Source: Halobaculum gomorrense (GTDB taxonomy: Archaea > Halobacteriota > Halobacteria > Halobacteriales > Haloferacaceae). Taken from it: a DNA stretch of 64,000 nucleotides. The stretch spans positions 115,106 through 179,105 of the forward strand of contig NZ_FQWV01000008.1 in NCBI RefSeq assembly GCF_900129775.1, written 5' to 3'. This document shows positions 18,321 to 27,000 of the stretch, piece after piece. Numbering within the stretch: position 1 is the stretch's first letter; each line of letters starts with the position of its first letter. A program made the position numbers and the translations under genes. A model generated the notes under the pieces. That model worked only from the letters and a program-made list of their open reading frames with translations. It was not told the DNA's origin and did no database searches.

Positions 18321-18995
18321 CTACCCCTCGTTGTGAGTGACGGCGCGCATCATCGTGCGCACGTCGTCGCCCTGGCCCGACAGCAGCGACGGGTACGCGC
18401 CGACGGTCACGACGAAGTCTGCGCCCGCGCGCGCGGCCTCGGAGACGTGGATCGTCACCTCCGTCGTGACGCCCTCGGCGATCGTCGCGTCGGCGGTGAA
18501 CAGCCCGACGGTCGTGTCGGTTCCGAGGATCGACACCGTCTCCTCACCCGTCGACTGGAGGCCGCTGATCCCGTCGTACCGGGTGAGCATCCGCCGTGCG
18601 AGATCGCGGGTACTCAGCTCGCCGACCGGGTTGAACGTCTGCCCGGCGATCTCCACCGCCGGCGTCGACAGCGCCACGAACATCGACGCGCGGACGCGCT
18701 GGCCGAGCACCTCCGCGGCTTTGTCGTACTGCGCGAGTTGGTTGGTGACTTCGACCTCGCGGGTCTGCCCCGCGACGGTGAACTCCCGCGTCAACACAAG
18801 CGGGTCGATCTTGTACTTGGAGAACCCCGTCGACTCCAGCGTCGACTGCGGGACCGACGCGACGTTCGCCGAGAACGTGAGCGGCTTGGACCCGGTGATA
18901 GCGCCGAGACAGCCGCTCGTCGCAGTCGCGCTCCCCAACGCGAGTGCTCCGCCCGCCGCCCGAATGAGCTCCCGTCTGCGTGCCTCTCGTGACAT
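18321..18995 (-). CDS. DUF6517-like Tat lipoprotein
   Basis: 224 residues from ATG 18995. REARRRELIRAAGGALALG and SATATSGCLG give a twin-arginine signal and a lipobox Cys (~residue 29). The mature part (PLTFSANVASVPQSTLESTG, VTNQLAQYDKAAEVLGQRV, FVVTVGAYPSLLSGQGDDVR) fits the haloarchaeal DUF6517 family as I recall it. It leads the 751-residue lipoprotein gene, and both may act together at the cell surface. Confidence 0.78.
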   Translation of the reverse strand: MSREARRRELIRAAGGALALGSATATSGCLGAITGSKPLTFSANVASVPQSTLESTGFSKYKIDPLVLTREFTVAGQTREVEVTNQLAQYDKAAEVLGQRVRASMFVALSTPAVEIAGQTFNPVGELSTRDLARRMLTRYDGISGLQSTGEETVSILGTDTTVGLFTADATIAEGVTTEVTIHVSEAARAGADFVVTVGAYPSLLSGQGDDVRTMMRAVTHNEG

Positions 18996-19144
18996 TGCCG
19001 GGACGACGAGCGCGAGCGATATCAGTTTCGTGGTTCGGTTACCCGACGTCGCCGCCCGGATATCGCCCGCGACACTGCCCCACACGGACGAACGACCCAG
19101 TATCGCACCGTTTTTGCCGCTCGGCCGGGTATATCGCATACCGA

Positions 19145-20140
19145 ATGATTTCGAAGGGCTGTGAACAGTGCTCCAAGGGCGGGAAGATGGTGCTGTTCGT
19201 GTACGGCTACTGCGACCAGCGCGACTGCTTCTACTGCCCGCTTGGTGAGAACCGCAAGAACGTCACCGACGTGTACGCCAACGAGCGCCTCGTCGAGTCC
19301 GACGAGGACGTGATCGAGGAGGCCAAGCGGATGTCGGCGCTGGGCACCTCCATCACCGGTGGCGAGCCGCAGGAGGCGATGGGAAAGACGACCCGCTACC
19401 TCCGCCTGCTCAAAGACGAATTCGGCGAGGACCACCACACCCACCTCTACACGGGGATCACCGGCGGCCGCGAGAACATGCGTCGCCTCTCGGAGGCTGG
19501 CCTCGACGAGATCCGCTTTCACCCGCCCGTCGAGCAGTGGGGCGATCTCCACGGCACCGAGTGGGAAGACATCCTCTACGTCGCCCGCGAGGAGGGCCTG
19601 ACGCCGGCGTTCGAGATCCCCGGCATCCGCGCCGAAGAAGAGTTCCTGGAGTTCCTCGACGAGGGAGCCGCCGAGTTCTGCAACATCAACGAGTTCGAGA
19701 TGTCCGACGGGAACTACCGCCGGATGCAAGAGCAGGGCTTCGAGCTCCAGGAGGGGCACATGTCCGCCGTCGAGGGCTCGAAGGAGGCCATCCTCGACGT
19801 GATGGGCGACCACGAGCGCGTCTACTTCTGTACCTCCGTGTTCAAGGACGCCGCCCAGCACCGCAACCGGCTCAAGCGCATGGCGCGCAACCTCCGGCGC
19901 CCGTTCGACGAGGTGACCGACGACGGCACCCTCGTGTACGGGAAGACGTACACCGATCCCGACCGGTTCGAGGCGCTGGAGGTGCCCGAGGAGTTCTACT
20001 CGGTCAAGTCCGAGCACGTCGAGGTCGCGTGGTGGCTGCTGGAGGAGATGATCGCGGAGGGTGACCTCGACGACGGCGAGGTCGTCGAGCAGTACCCCAC
20101 CTATGACGGCACCGTCGTCGAGCGGACGCCGCTGGCGTAG
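19145..20140 (+). CDS. radical SAM protein, COG2108-type (PflA-related)
   Basis: 331 residues starting MISKGCEQCSKGGKMVLFVY. The cluster-binding motif is GYCDQRDCFYCPLGENRK: the three Cys are spaced CX4CX2C, not the usual CX3CX2C. SITGGEPQEA is the glycine-rich SAM site, and EIPGIRAEEEFLEFLDEG and FCNINEFEM follow. An extra CEQC pair near the N-terminus could hold another metal. Start chosen at ATG 19145 because the family begins with MISKGCE; CCGTTTTTGC (19109-19118) is ~30 nt upstream. Substrate unknown; no partner gene. Confidence 0.85.
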   Translation: MISKGCEQCSKGGKMVLFVYGYCDQRDCFYCPLGENRKNVTDVYANERLVESDEDVIEEAKRMSALGTSITGGEPQEAMGKTTRYLRLLKDEFGEDHHTHLYTGITGGRENMRRLSEAGLDEIRFHPPVEQWGDLHGTEWEDILYVAREEGLTPAFEIPGIRAEEEFLEFLDEGAAEFCNINEFEMSDGNYRRMQEQGFELQEGHMSAVEGSKEAILDVMGDHERVYFCTSVFKDAAQHRNRLKRMARNLRRPFDEVTDDGTLVYGKTYTDPDRFEALEVPEEFYSVKSEHVEVAWWLLEEMIAEGDLDDGEVVEQYPTYDGTVVERTPLA

Positions 20141-20182
20141 CGCGGCGGAAAGCACTTACCCGATTCGCCGTTGGCTCCCGGC

Positions 20183-20674
20183 GTGACCAACGCCTTCCGT
20201 CCGGTCGTGCTCTGTGTTCTCGTCGTCGCCGCCGGGTGCCTTGGCCCCGCCGGCGTGGCGACCCCCGCGACCGACACGCCGACCGAACCGCCGTCCGCAA
20301 CGTCGACCCCGGGACAGACACCGACCCAGACGGCGCCCGTGACACCGCCCGTCTCGGACGAGGTCGCGGGCGAGCGAGCCGTCGCCGCCGAGCAGGCGCG
20401 GATCGAGCGGATCGCCGCGGGGAACGACACCCTCACGGGACTGTCGTTCGGTATCCTCCGCCCCGACGAGTTCGAGGTCGTCGACCGGAACCGAACCGCC
20501 GTCATCGTCCGCGTCACCGTCGGGTACAGCGTCTCGTTCGACTGCGACGGCGACGGCGAACCGGAGTCGTCGGCCGATGGCGCGTACACGGAGGCGACGT
20601 ATCTGGTCACGGAGACGGAAACCGAACTGCGGGCCGTCTCGCAGGGGTTCCTCCCGAGCGGCGGCCACTGTTAG
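20183..20674 (+). CDS. predicted lipoprotein, unknown function
   Basis: 163 residues from GTG 20183 (or 167 from TTG 20171). Signal VVLCVLVVAAGCLG with lipobox AAGC, then a Thr/Pro-rich linker typical of haloarchaeal surface proteins (TDTPTEPPSATSTPGQTPT) and a small domain with VIVRVTVGYSVSFDCDGDG. GTG is preferred since the TATA-like ACTTACC at ~20154-20160 is 26 nt upstream. Function unknown. Confidence 0.7.
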   Translation: MTNAFRPVVLCVLVVAAGCLGPAGVATPATDTPTEPPSATSTPGQTPTQTAPVTPPVSDEVAGERAVAAEQARIERIAAGNDTLTGLSFGILRPDEFEVVDRNRTAVIVRVTVGYSVSFDCDGDGEPESSADGAYTEATYLVTETETELRAVSQGFLPSGGHC

Positions 20675-20687
20675 CCCGCGAGCGGAA

Positions 20688-21248
20688 CTACTCCCCGAGC
20701 GTCACCGCGTCGTCCGCGCTCCGGCGGAGCGCGTCCGAGCGGCCGTAGCTCCCCGGGGCGATGGCGAGCGTCCGCAGGCCGTACTCGTTGGCGACCTCCA
20801 GCGCCGGCTTGAAATCGGTGTCGCGGGAGGCGATCGCGACGGTGGCCGCTCGGCGCTCGGCCGCGAACGACGCCGCGTCGACGGCGAGTTTCACGTCCAC
20901 GTCGCCGCTGGTGGTGATCACTTGGAAGCCGTTCGCCTCCGCGGCCTGGATCAGCCCCGGCGTGGCGTGCTCGTCGAGATACAGGCGCGCGGTGACGAGG
21001 TCGCCTCCGGTCCCGTCCCCACGCGTCGCGGCCCCCCGCAGATCCGCGAGGTCCACGTCGAACTCCTCGCGGAAGACGTTCGGCCCGTCGACGAACAGCG
21101 CAACCCCTCGCGGCGTCGCGAGGCTCCCGTCGGCGTCGCGCCACGGTCCGTGTGGCCCGGCGGCGCCGGCGTCGACAGGGGACTCGCGTGCCGTCCCGGG
21201 GGCGTCGGCGGCGGCGTCCACTCCGAGAATGCGATCCAGCAATCCCAT
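20688..21248 (-). CDS. NYN-domain (PIN-like) ribonuclease-type protein
   Basis: 186 residues. After a ~45-residue linker comes a NYN/LabA-like domain: VALFVDGPNVFREEFDVD (first Asp), TTSGDVDVKLAVDAASFAA (second acidic group), AIASRDTDFKPALEVANEYG and LRTLAIAPGSYGRSDALR. The acidic residues for metal-dependent RNA cleavage are present. Role in the cell unknown; single gene, divergent from the DUF5799-like gene. Confidence 0.85.
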   Translation of the reverse strand: MGLLDRILGVDAAADAPGTARESPVDAGAAGPHGPWRDADGSLATPRGVALFVDGPNVFREEFDVDLADLRGAATRGDGTGGDLVTARLYLDEHATPGLIQAAEANGFQVITTSGDVDVKLAVDAASFAAERRAATVAIASRDTDFKPALEVANEYGLRTLAIAPGSYGRSDALRRSADDAVTLGE

Positions 21249-21364
21249 GCCGAGGGGAGCGGCCGTCCGCCGATACGCGTTCCGGTTCGTCCACCGCCGC
21301 GACGCCGCGCGGCCGCCGTCGTGCGAGGGAAACCGACATACCCGCCGCCCGCGATCGTGCGGAT

Positions 21365-21817
21365 ATGAGTGACTGGACCGACGCGATCGTCGGAGAGCGC
21401 ATGACCGTCGACCGCGAGTTCACCGACCGGCTCCGCCAGTCGGAGTTCTCGAACCAGGAGTGGGGGCTGATCATGACCGCCGTCGAGTTCGAAATCGAAG
21501 ACGCCGACGACCCCGAGAACGCCCGCATCGTCGCCGACACCTCGAAGCTGCCGCAGATCATCCCGGAGCTGGACAACATCTCCCAACAGATGGGCGCGAT
21601 GAGCGGTGCCGACCCGAGCGGTGACTCCTCTGGTGGCGCGTTCGGCGAGATCGTCTCGGACATCAAGGATGCCCTCCTCGGTGGGGGGGGCAGTGGCGTC
21701 GACGACCAGACGCTCGAGGCCGCAGAGGGGCTCACCCAGGAGTACGCCGACGAACTCCAGCGACACCTCGAATCGAAGGGGAAGTTCGAACAGGTCCGAC
21801 TCGCCTATCAAGAGTAG
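21365..21817 (+). CDS. DUF5799-like protein
   Basis: 150 residues from ATG 21365 (MSDWTDAIVGERMTVDREFT). Conserved run FSNQEWGLIMTAVEFEIEDAD, acidic helices, a Gly/Ser linker (GGGGSGVDD) and a helical end (YADELQRHLESKGKFEQVRLA). Matches the haloarchaeal DUF5799 family as I remember it; function unknown. Soluble and acidic. Confidence 0.8.
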   Translation: MSDWTDAIVGERMTVDREFTDRLRQSEFSNQEWGLIMTAVEFEIEDADDPENARIVADTSKLPQIIPELDNISQQMGAMSGADPSGDSSGGAFGEIVSDIKDALLGGGGSGVDDQTLEAAEGLTQEYADELQRHLESKGKFEQVRLAYQE

Positions 21818-21864
21818 GCCGGCGGCGGCGTCGACGGCGTCCCGACGCGTTGTCGGTCGAGGAG

Positions 21865-22872
21865 TTACAGCCGCGCGAGCACCGCGTCCGTGACCTCGCG
21901 GGTCGTCGCCTCGCCGCCGAGGTCGGGCGTGCGCGGGCCGTCGGAGAGGACGCCCTCGACGGCCGACCGGATGCGCGCGCCGGCGTCGTCGTCGCCGAGC
22001 GACTCGACGAGCATCGCCGCCGAGAGGATCGTCGCCGAAGGGTTCGCGACGCCCTTGCCGGCGATGTCGGGCGCGGTGCCGTGCACCGGCTCGAACAGCC
22101 CGCGCTCCTCGCCGACGTTCGCGGAGGGGAGCAGGCCGAGTCCCCCCACGAGGCCGGCGGCCAGGTCCGAGAGCACGTCGCCCGCGAGGTTGGGGCAGAC
22201 GACCACGCCGAACTGCTCGGGGTCGAGACACACCCGCGTCGCGAACGCGTCCATGAGGACGGTGTCGGCGTCGACGCCGCGCCGCTCGGCTTCCGCGAGC
22301 ACGGTGTCGCGGAACAGGCCGTCCGTCTCGCGCATCACGTTGGCCTTGTGCGCGACCGTGAAGCCGTCGTGGCCGCGCTCGGCGACGTACTCGCAGGCGA
22401 ACTCGCCGAGCCTGCGGGAGGCCGACTCGGTGACGACCCGCGTCAGCGTCGACACGTTGTCGGTGAGACGGTCCTCGTGGCCCGCGTACACACCCTCGGT
22501 GTTCTCCCGGAGGAAGACTAGATCCGTCTCCGGTCGGAGCGCGTCGACGCCGAGGTACGCCCGCGCGGGGCGGACGTTGACGAACGAGCCGACGGCCTCC
22601 CGCAGCGGGAGGATCACGTCGGCGGCCGACTCACCGGCGGCGCCGAACAGCGTCGCATCCGCGCTCGCTGCGAGGTCGTACGTCTCCGCGGGCAGCGCCT
22701 CACCCGTCTCGTCGAGCGTCGCGTCGCCCGCCTCGGCCTCGGCGAACGCGTAGTCGCCGACGGCCTCCAGCACCTCGACGGCCGCCGGGACGACCTCTCG
22801 GCCGATGCCGTCGCCCTCGATCACCGCGATCTCGGGGGGAGCGTCGGCGTCGCCTCTCGATCCCTCAGTCAT
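21865..22872 (-). CDS. leuB: 3-isopropylmalate dehydrogenase
   Basis: 335 residues, isocitrate/isopropylmalate dehydrogenase fold. Seen: [15 protein letters not shown] at the start, LFLREN-type [25 protein letters not shown] (catalytic Lys), [31 protein letters not shown] and the NAD loop [19 protein letters not shown]. Oxidises 3-isopropylmalate to 2-oxoisocaproate precursor in leucine synthesis. Last gene of the operon; its start overlaps the leuD stop by 8 nt. Confidence 0.93.
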   Translation of the reverse strand: MTEGSRGDADAPPEIAVIEGDGIGREVVPAAVEVLEAVGDYAFAEAEAGDATLDETGEALPAETYDLAASADATLFGAAGESAADVILPLREAVGSFVNVRPARAYLGVDALRPETDLVFLRENTEGVYAGHEDRLTDNVSTLTRVVTESASRRLGEFACEYVAERGHDGFTVAHKANVMRETDGLFRDTVLAEAERRGVDADTVLMDAFATRVCLDPEQFGVVVCPNLAGDVLSDLAAGLVGGLGLLPSANVGEERGLFEPVHGTAPDIAGKGVANPSATILSAAMLVESLGDDDAGARIRSAVEGVLSDGPRTPDLGGEATTREVTDAVLARL

Positions 22873-23515
22873 CGGTGTAGGGCAGGCTGTCGTTGACCGC
22901 CTTCGCGCGGTCGAGGTTCGTCCGCATCACGGCGGTCGTGTCCCAGATGCCCTCCAGCAGGGCCTCGCGCATCGCGTCTGGAACCTCGCCCTCGACGGTC
23001 TTCCCGTCGTACTGGACGGTCTCCTCGCGCACGTCGACCTCGATGCCGGCGTCGGGGGTCGCCTCGATGAAGTCCTGGAGGTCGACGGCGTCCTCGTGGT
23101 CGACCGCGAGCGTCGCGATCCCCAGCGACTTGCAGTTGTCCTGGAAGATCTCCGCGAACGACTCGCCGACGATGGCCTCGACGCCCCAGCGCATCAGCCC
23201 CTGCGGGGCGTGTTCGCGGGAGGAGCCACAGCCGAAGTTGTCGTTGACCGCGAGGACGTTGGCCCCCTGGAACTCGTTCAGCGGGTGGTCGTTGAGGGTT
23301 CCCTCGTCGTCGCGACGCTGGTCGTAGAAGGCGTACTCGCCCATGTCGTCGAAGGTGACCGCCTTCAGGAACCGCGCGGGGAGGATCTGGTCGGTGTCGA
23401 TGTCGTCGCCCCGGATCGGCACTCCGGTGCCGGCCACCCGCCGGATCGCGGGGACGGCCGTCCCCTCGCGGGGCTCGTCGCTCCGGTCGTCGGCGACCGG
23501 CGCGTCGTCGCTCAT
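22865..23515 (-). CDS. leuD: 3-isopropylmalate dehydratase small subunit
   Basis: 216 residues from ATG 23515. The small-subunit swivel domain has [20 protein letters not shown] and the conserved [37 protein letters not shown]. Partner of LeuC to move the hydroxyl of isopropylmalate. About 25 extra acidic residues at the N-terminus compared with bacterial LeuD. ATGA overlap with the leuC stop. Confidence 0.93.
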   Translation of the reverse strand: MSDDAPVADDRSDEPREGTAVPAIRRVAGTGVPIRGDDIDTDQILPARFLKAVTFDDMGEYAFYDQRRDDEGTLNDHPLNEFQGANVLAVNDNFGCGSSREHAPQGLMRWGVEAIVGESFAEIFQDNCKSLGIATLAVDHEDAVDLQDFIEATPDAGIEVDVREETVQYDGKTVEGEVPDAMREALLEGIWDTTAVMRTNLDRAKAVNDSLPYTDD

Positions 23516-24975
23516 CCGTCCACCTCCGCGTCCGCGACGGGGGATCCCGATCCCGATCCCACCTCGTCGGCGGTGTCGAACTCGCGCACGTCGGTGACGG
23601 CGCCCTCGACGGCCGCGGCGGCGACCATCGCGGGCGACATCAGGTGGGTGCGTCCCTCGGTGCTCCCCTGGCGACCGACGTAGTTGCGGTTCGAGGAGGA
23701 CGCGCACACCTCATCGCCCTCCAGCGCGTCGTCGTTCATCGCCAGACACATCGAGCACCCGGCCTCGCGCCACTGGAAGCCGGCGTCTTTGAATACCCGA
23801 TGGATGCCCTCCGCCTCCAGCGTGCGCTTGACCGTCCCGGAGCCGGGGACGGCGAGCGCGCGCACGTCGTCGTCGACCGCGCGGCCCGCCAGCACGCGGG
23901 CCGCCTCGCGGAAGTCCGCGACGCGGCCGTTCGTGCAGGTGCCGAGGAACGCCACGTCGACCTCGTGCTCCGCCATCGTCTCGCCGGGCGTGACCTCGGT
24001 GTGCGCCTGTGCGGTCTCTGCGGCCTCGGGGTCGCGCGTCTCGGCCGGCTCGGGCACCGGCTCGTCGACGCCGACCACCTGCTCGGGATTGGTTCCCCAC
24101 GACACCTGCGGCGCGAGGCCGTCGGCGTCGACCTCGACCACGTCGTCGTACTCAGCGTCCTCGTCCGAGCGGATGGACTCCCAGTATTCCTTGCGCTCCT
24201 CGAACGCCTCGCCCTCGGGGGCGAACCCCCGACCCTCCAGATACTCGTAGGTAGTCTCGTCGGGGTTGATGTAGCCCGCGCGGGCCCCGCCCTCGATGGA
24301 CATGTTACACACCGCGAGGCGGCCCTCCATGTCGAGGCTCCGGATCGCCTCGCCGCCGTACTCGTACACGTGGCCGACGCCGCCGTCGACGCCGAGCTCG
24401 CGGATCACGTGGAGGATGACGTCCTTGGCGCCGACGCCGTCGCCGAGTTCGCCGGTGATCTCGACGCGCCGGACGGCCTTCTTGTCCGCCGAGATGGAGC
24501 CGGTGGCGAACACGTCGCGGATCTGGCTGGTGCCGATCCCCATCCCGATGGCGCCGAAGGCGCCGTGGGTGGAGGTGTGGCTGTCGCCGCAGACCACGGT
24601 CATGCCCGGCTGGACGAAGCCCAGCTCGGGGCCGACGACGTGGGCGATACCCTGCCGGTCGTCGTCGAGGCCGAAGAAGCGGATGCCCGCGTCCTCGGTA
24701 TTGCGCTCCAGATGGGTGAGCATCTCCTCGGCGCGCTCGTCTGCGAGCGGGCGCTCGCGCCCCTCGCTCGTCGTCGGGACGATGTGGTCGGTCGTCGCGA
24801 CGGTACGGTCCGGGAACGCGACCTCCATGTCGCGCTCGCGCAGCATGCCGAACGCCTGCGGGCTCGTCACCTCGTGGACGAGGTGGAGGCCGATGAACAG
24901 CTGGTCCTGTCCGTTCGGCAGGTCGGCCACCTTGTGGCGTTCCCACACCTTGTCGTACAGCGTTCCCTCGCTCAT
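23512..24975 (-). CDS. leuC: 3-isopropylmalate dehydratase large subunit
   Basis: 487 residues from ATG 24975. Aconitase-family enzyme with the 4Fe-4S ligands in FLGTCTNGRVAD and GCSMCLAMN, substrate motif VCGDSHTSTHGAFGAIGMGIG and SSNRNYVGRQGS. Isomerises 2- to 3-isopropylmalate together with LeuD. Its start overlaps the stop of the small ORF upstream (ATGA), and its stop overlaps the leuD start the same way, pointing to coupled translation. Confidence 0.94.
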   Translation of the reverse strand: MSEGTLYDKVWERHKVADLPNGQDQLFIGLHLVHEVTSPQAFGMLRERDMEVAFPDRTVATTDHIVPTTSEGRERPLADERAEEMLTHLERNTEDAGIRFFGLDDDRQGIAHVVGPELGFVQPGMTVVCGDSHTSTHGAFGAIGMGIGTSQIRDVFATGSISADKKAVRRVEITGELGDGVGAKDVILHVIRELGVDGGVGHVYEYGGEAIRSLDMEGRLAVCNMSIEGGARAGYINPDETTYEYLEGRGFAPEGEAFEERKEYWESIRSDEDAEYDDVVEVDADGLAPQVSWGTNPEQVVGVDEPVPEPAETRDPEAAETAQAHTEVTPGETMAEHEVDVAFLGTCTNGRVADFREAARVLAGRAVDDDVRALAVPGSGTVKRTLEAEGIHRVFKDAGFQWREAGCSMCLAMNDDALEGDEVCASSSNRNYVGRQGSTEGRTHLMSPAMVAAAAVEGAVTDVREFDTADEVGSGSGSPVADAEVDG

Positions 24976-25130
24976 CGGCGGACGTCTCCCGGGTCGTCGC
25001 TCGCGCGCGAACGCCCGCGCGACCACACGTCGTTCGGCTCCGGGTACGGGGCGGTGTGGTCCACGTCGGCGATGGTGTCGCCGTTGCGGTCACCGTCAGT
25101 CGCGGCGGTCTGATCTCGATCCTCAGTCAT
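24972..25130 (-). CDS. 52-residue protein between ilvC and leuC
   Basis: Short frame from ATG 25130: [18 protein letters not shown], then [20 protein letters not shown] and [15 protein letters not shown]. It overlaps the ilvC stop by 8 nt and the leuC start by 4 nt (ATGA), the same coupling as the rest of the operon, which is the main argument that it is translated. Acidic, Asp-rich, disordered-looking. I recall a small ORF at this place in other haloarchaeal ilv-leu operons. Function unknown; it may mainly serve translational coupling. Confidence 0.7.
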   Translation of the reverse strand: MTEDRDQTAATDGDRNGDTIADVDHTAPYPEPNDVWSRGRSRASDDPGDVRR

Positions 25131-26190
25131 CGGCGCGTACCTCGGTTTTCTCCTCGTCCGATTCGGCCTCCGCCTCCTCGTCGGCGCCCCACGCGAACAG
25201 CGCGCGGAGGTTCTCGCCCACGTCCTCGATGTCGTGGTTCTTCTCGGCCTCGCGAAGCTGCGTGTAGGAGGGTCGGCCGGCCTGATTCTCGGCGATCCAC
25301 TCGCGGGCGAAGGTGCCGTCCTGCACCGCCTCCAGCACCTCCTCCATGTTCTCGCGGGCATGCTCGTCGACGATCTCGTCGCCGCGCGAGAGCCCACCGT
25401 ACTCGGCGGTGTCCGACACCGAGTCCCACATCTCGCCCATCCCGCCCTCGTACATGAGGTCGACGATGAGCTTCATCTCGTTCAGGCACTCGAAGTACGC
25501 CATCTCACGGGAGTAGCCCGCGTCGACGAGCGTCTCGTACCCCTGCTTCACGAGTGAGGTGACGCCGCCGCACAGCACCGCCTGCTCGCCGAACAGGTCC
25601 GTCTCCGTCTCCTCGCGGAACGTCGTCTCGACGACGCCCGCACGGGTACAGCCGATGGCGTGGGCGTACGCGAGGGCCTCCTCGCGCGCGCCGCCCGTTT
25701 CGTCCTGGTAGACGGCCAGCAATCCGGGCGTCCCCTCGCCGGCCTCGTAGTTACGCCGCACGAGGTGGCCCGGGGATTTCGGCGCGATCATCGTCACGTC
25801 GACCCCCGCCGGCGGGACGATCTGGTTGTAGTGGATGTTGAAGCCGTGGGCGAACTGGAGGGTGTCACCCTCCTCGACACCCTCGCGGATGTCCTCCCAC
25901 ACGTCCGGCTGGACGGTATCTGGCACGAGCACGGAGACGATGTCCGCCTCTGCGGCGGCTTTGGCGGGCGTCTCGACGCGCAGGCCGTCGTTCTCGGCGG
26001 CCGAGCGCGAGGAGGAGGCCTCGTGCAGGCCGACGATCACGTCGACGCCGGAGTCGTCCAAGTTCTGCGCGTGGGCGTGCCCCTGGCTGCCGTAGCCGAG
26101 CACGGCAACGGTCTTGTCGTCGATCTGTGCGCGGTCCGCGTCATCATCGTAGTATACCTCGGTGTCGAAGGTGGAATCGGAGTCTGTCAT
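25123..26190 (-). CDS. ilvC: ketol-acid reductoisomerase
   Basis: 355 residues, class I length. N-terminal NADPH site [35 protein letters not shown], then [22 protein letters not shown] and the Mg-binding [12 protein letters not shown] and [12 protein letters not shown] motifs. Converts acetolactate or acetohydroxybutyrate to the dihydroxy acids for valine, leucine and isoleucine. 21 nt after ilvN stop. C-terminal ~20 residues are a highly acidic tail. Confidence 0.95.
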   Translation of the reverse strand: MTDSDSTFDTEVYYDDDADRAQIDDKTVAVLGYGSQGHAHAQNLDDSGVDVIVGLHEASSSRSAAENDGLRVETPAKAAAEADIVSVLVPDTVQPDVWEDIREGVEEGDTLQFAHGFNIHYNQIVPPAGVDVTMIAPKSPGHLVRRNYEAGEGTPGLLAVYQDETGGAREEALAYAHAIGCTRAGVVETTFREETETDLFGEQAVLCGGVTSLVKQGYETLVDAGYSREMAYFECLNEMKLIVDLMYEGGMGEMWDSVSDTAEYGGLSRGDEIVDEHARENMEEVLEAVQDGTFAREWIAENQAGRPSYTQLREAEKNHDIEDVGENLRALFAWGADEEAEAESDEEKTEVRADD

Positions 26191-26211
26191 GTGTGTGGTG
26201 TGTGAAGTGTC

Positions 26212-27000
26212 TCAGTCGTCGTAGTTGGTGAACTCGTCGTCGGTCGAGTCGGCTGAGTGACCCGGCTCCTCGCCGGGGGTCGTCGGGGAGTCGCCCCGCT
26301 CCAGCGCGGTCTGACCGGTCCGGGCGATCTCGATGATGCCGAACTGGTCGAACGCGTCGATCGCGTCGTCGATCGTGTTCTCGTCGCCGGTGATCTGCAC
26401 CGTAATGGTGCGCGGCCCCGCGTCCAGCGTCTGCCCGTCGTACATCGAGGTGATCGCGTGGACCTTGTCGGGGTCTTTCCCGCGGACCTTCAGCAGGACG
26501 AGCTCGGCGGCGACGGCGTCGTTGCTCAGTTCGCCGACCGCGATGACAGGCGTGAGCTTCGCGAGCTGCTTTTTCGCCTGCTCGATACCCGCCTCGGTCT
26601 CCTCGACGACGAGGGTGATCCGCGAGTGCCCCTCGACGGTCGTCGGGCCGACCGTCAGGCTCTCGATGTTGAACTGTCGCCGCCGGAACAGCCCCGCGGC
26701 GCGCGCGAGCACGCCCGGCTCGTCCTCGACGAGCGCCGAGACCGTCGCTCGCCGCGTTGGCTCGGGCCCGTGGTCCGGCTCCTTTCGGACGCCGTGTTCG
26801 TCGCGGCGACCCGACGGGTGGGGTCGTTCCTCGGGGTGCGGGCCGGCGAGTCCAGTCTCCGGCGCGTCGCCGCCCGTGGGCCGGGCGTGCTCGACCAGGG
26901 GGGACTCAACGGGGTGGTCGGTGCCGCCGTCGGTGGCGGCATGCTCCTCCGGAGCCAGTTCGTCGCCACCCTGCTCGCTCCGCTCGGCCTCGCCCGTCAT
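26212..27000 (-). CDS. ilvN: acetolactate synthase small (regulatory) subunit
   Basis: 262 residues from ATG 27000. Residues 1-~85 are a low-complexity, charged extension not found in bacterial IlvN/H; the ACT domain follows (ATVSALVEDEPGVLARAAGLF, RRRQFNIESLTVG) and then the ALS_ss_C domain (VHAITSMYDGQTLDAGPRT, EIARTGQTALERGD). It binds IlvB and gives feedback control. ATGA overlap with the ilvB stop. Confidence 0.92.
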   Translation of the reverse strand: MTGEAERSEQGGDELAPEEHAATDGGTDHPVESPLVEHARPTGGDAPETGLAGPHPEERPHPSGRRDEHGVRKEPDHGPEPTRRATVSALVEDEPGVLARAAGLFRRRQFNIESLTVGPTTVEGHSRITLVVEETEAGIEQAKKQLAKLTPVIAVGELSNDAVAAELVLLKVRGKDPDKVHAITSMYDGQTLDAGPRTITVQITGDENTIDDAIDAFDQFGIIEIARTGQTALERGDSPTTPGEEPGHSADSTDDEFTNYDD

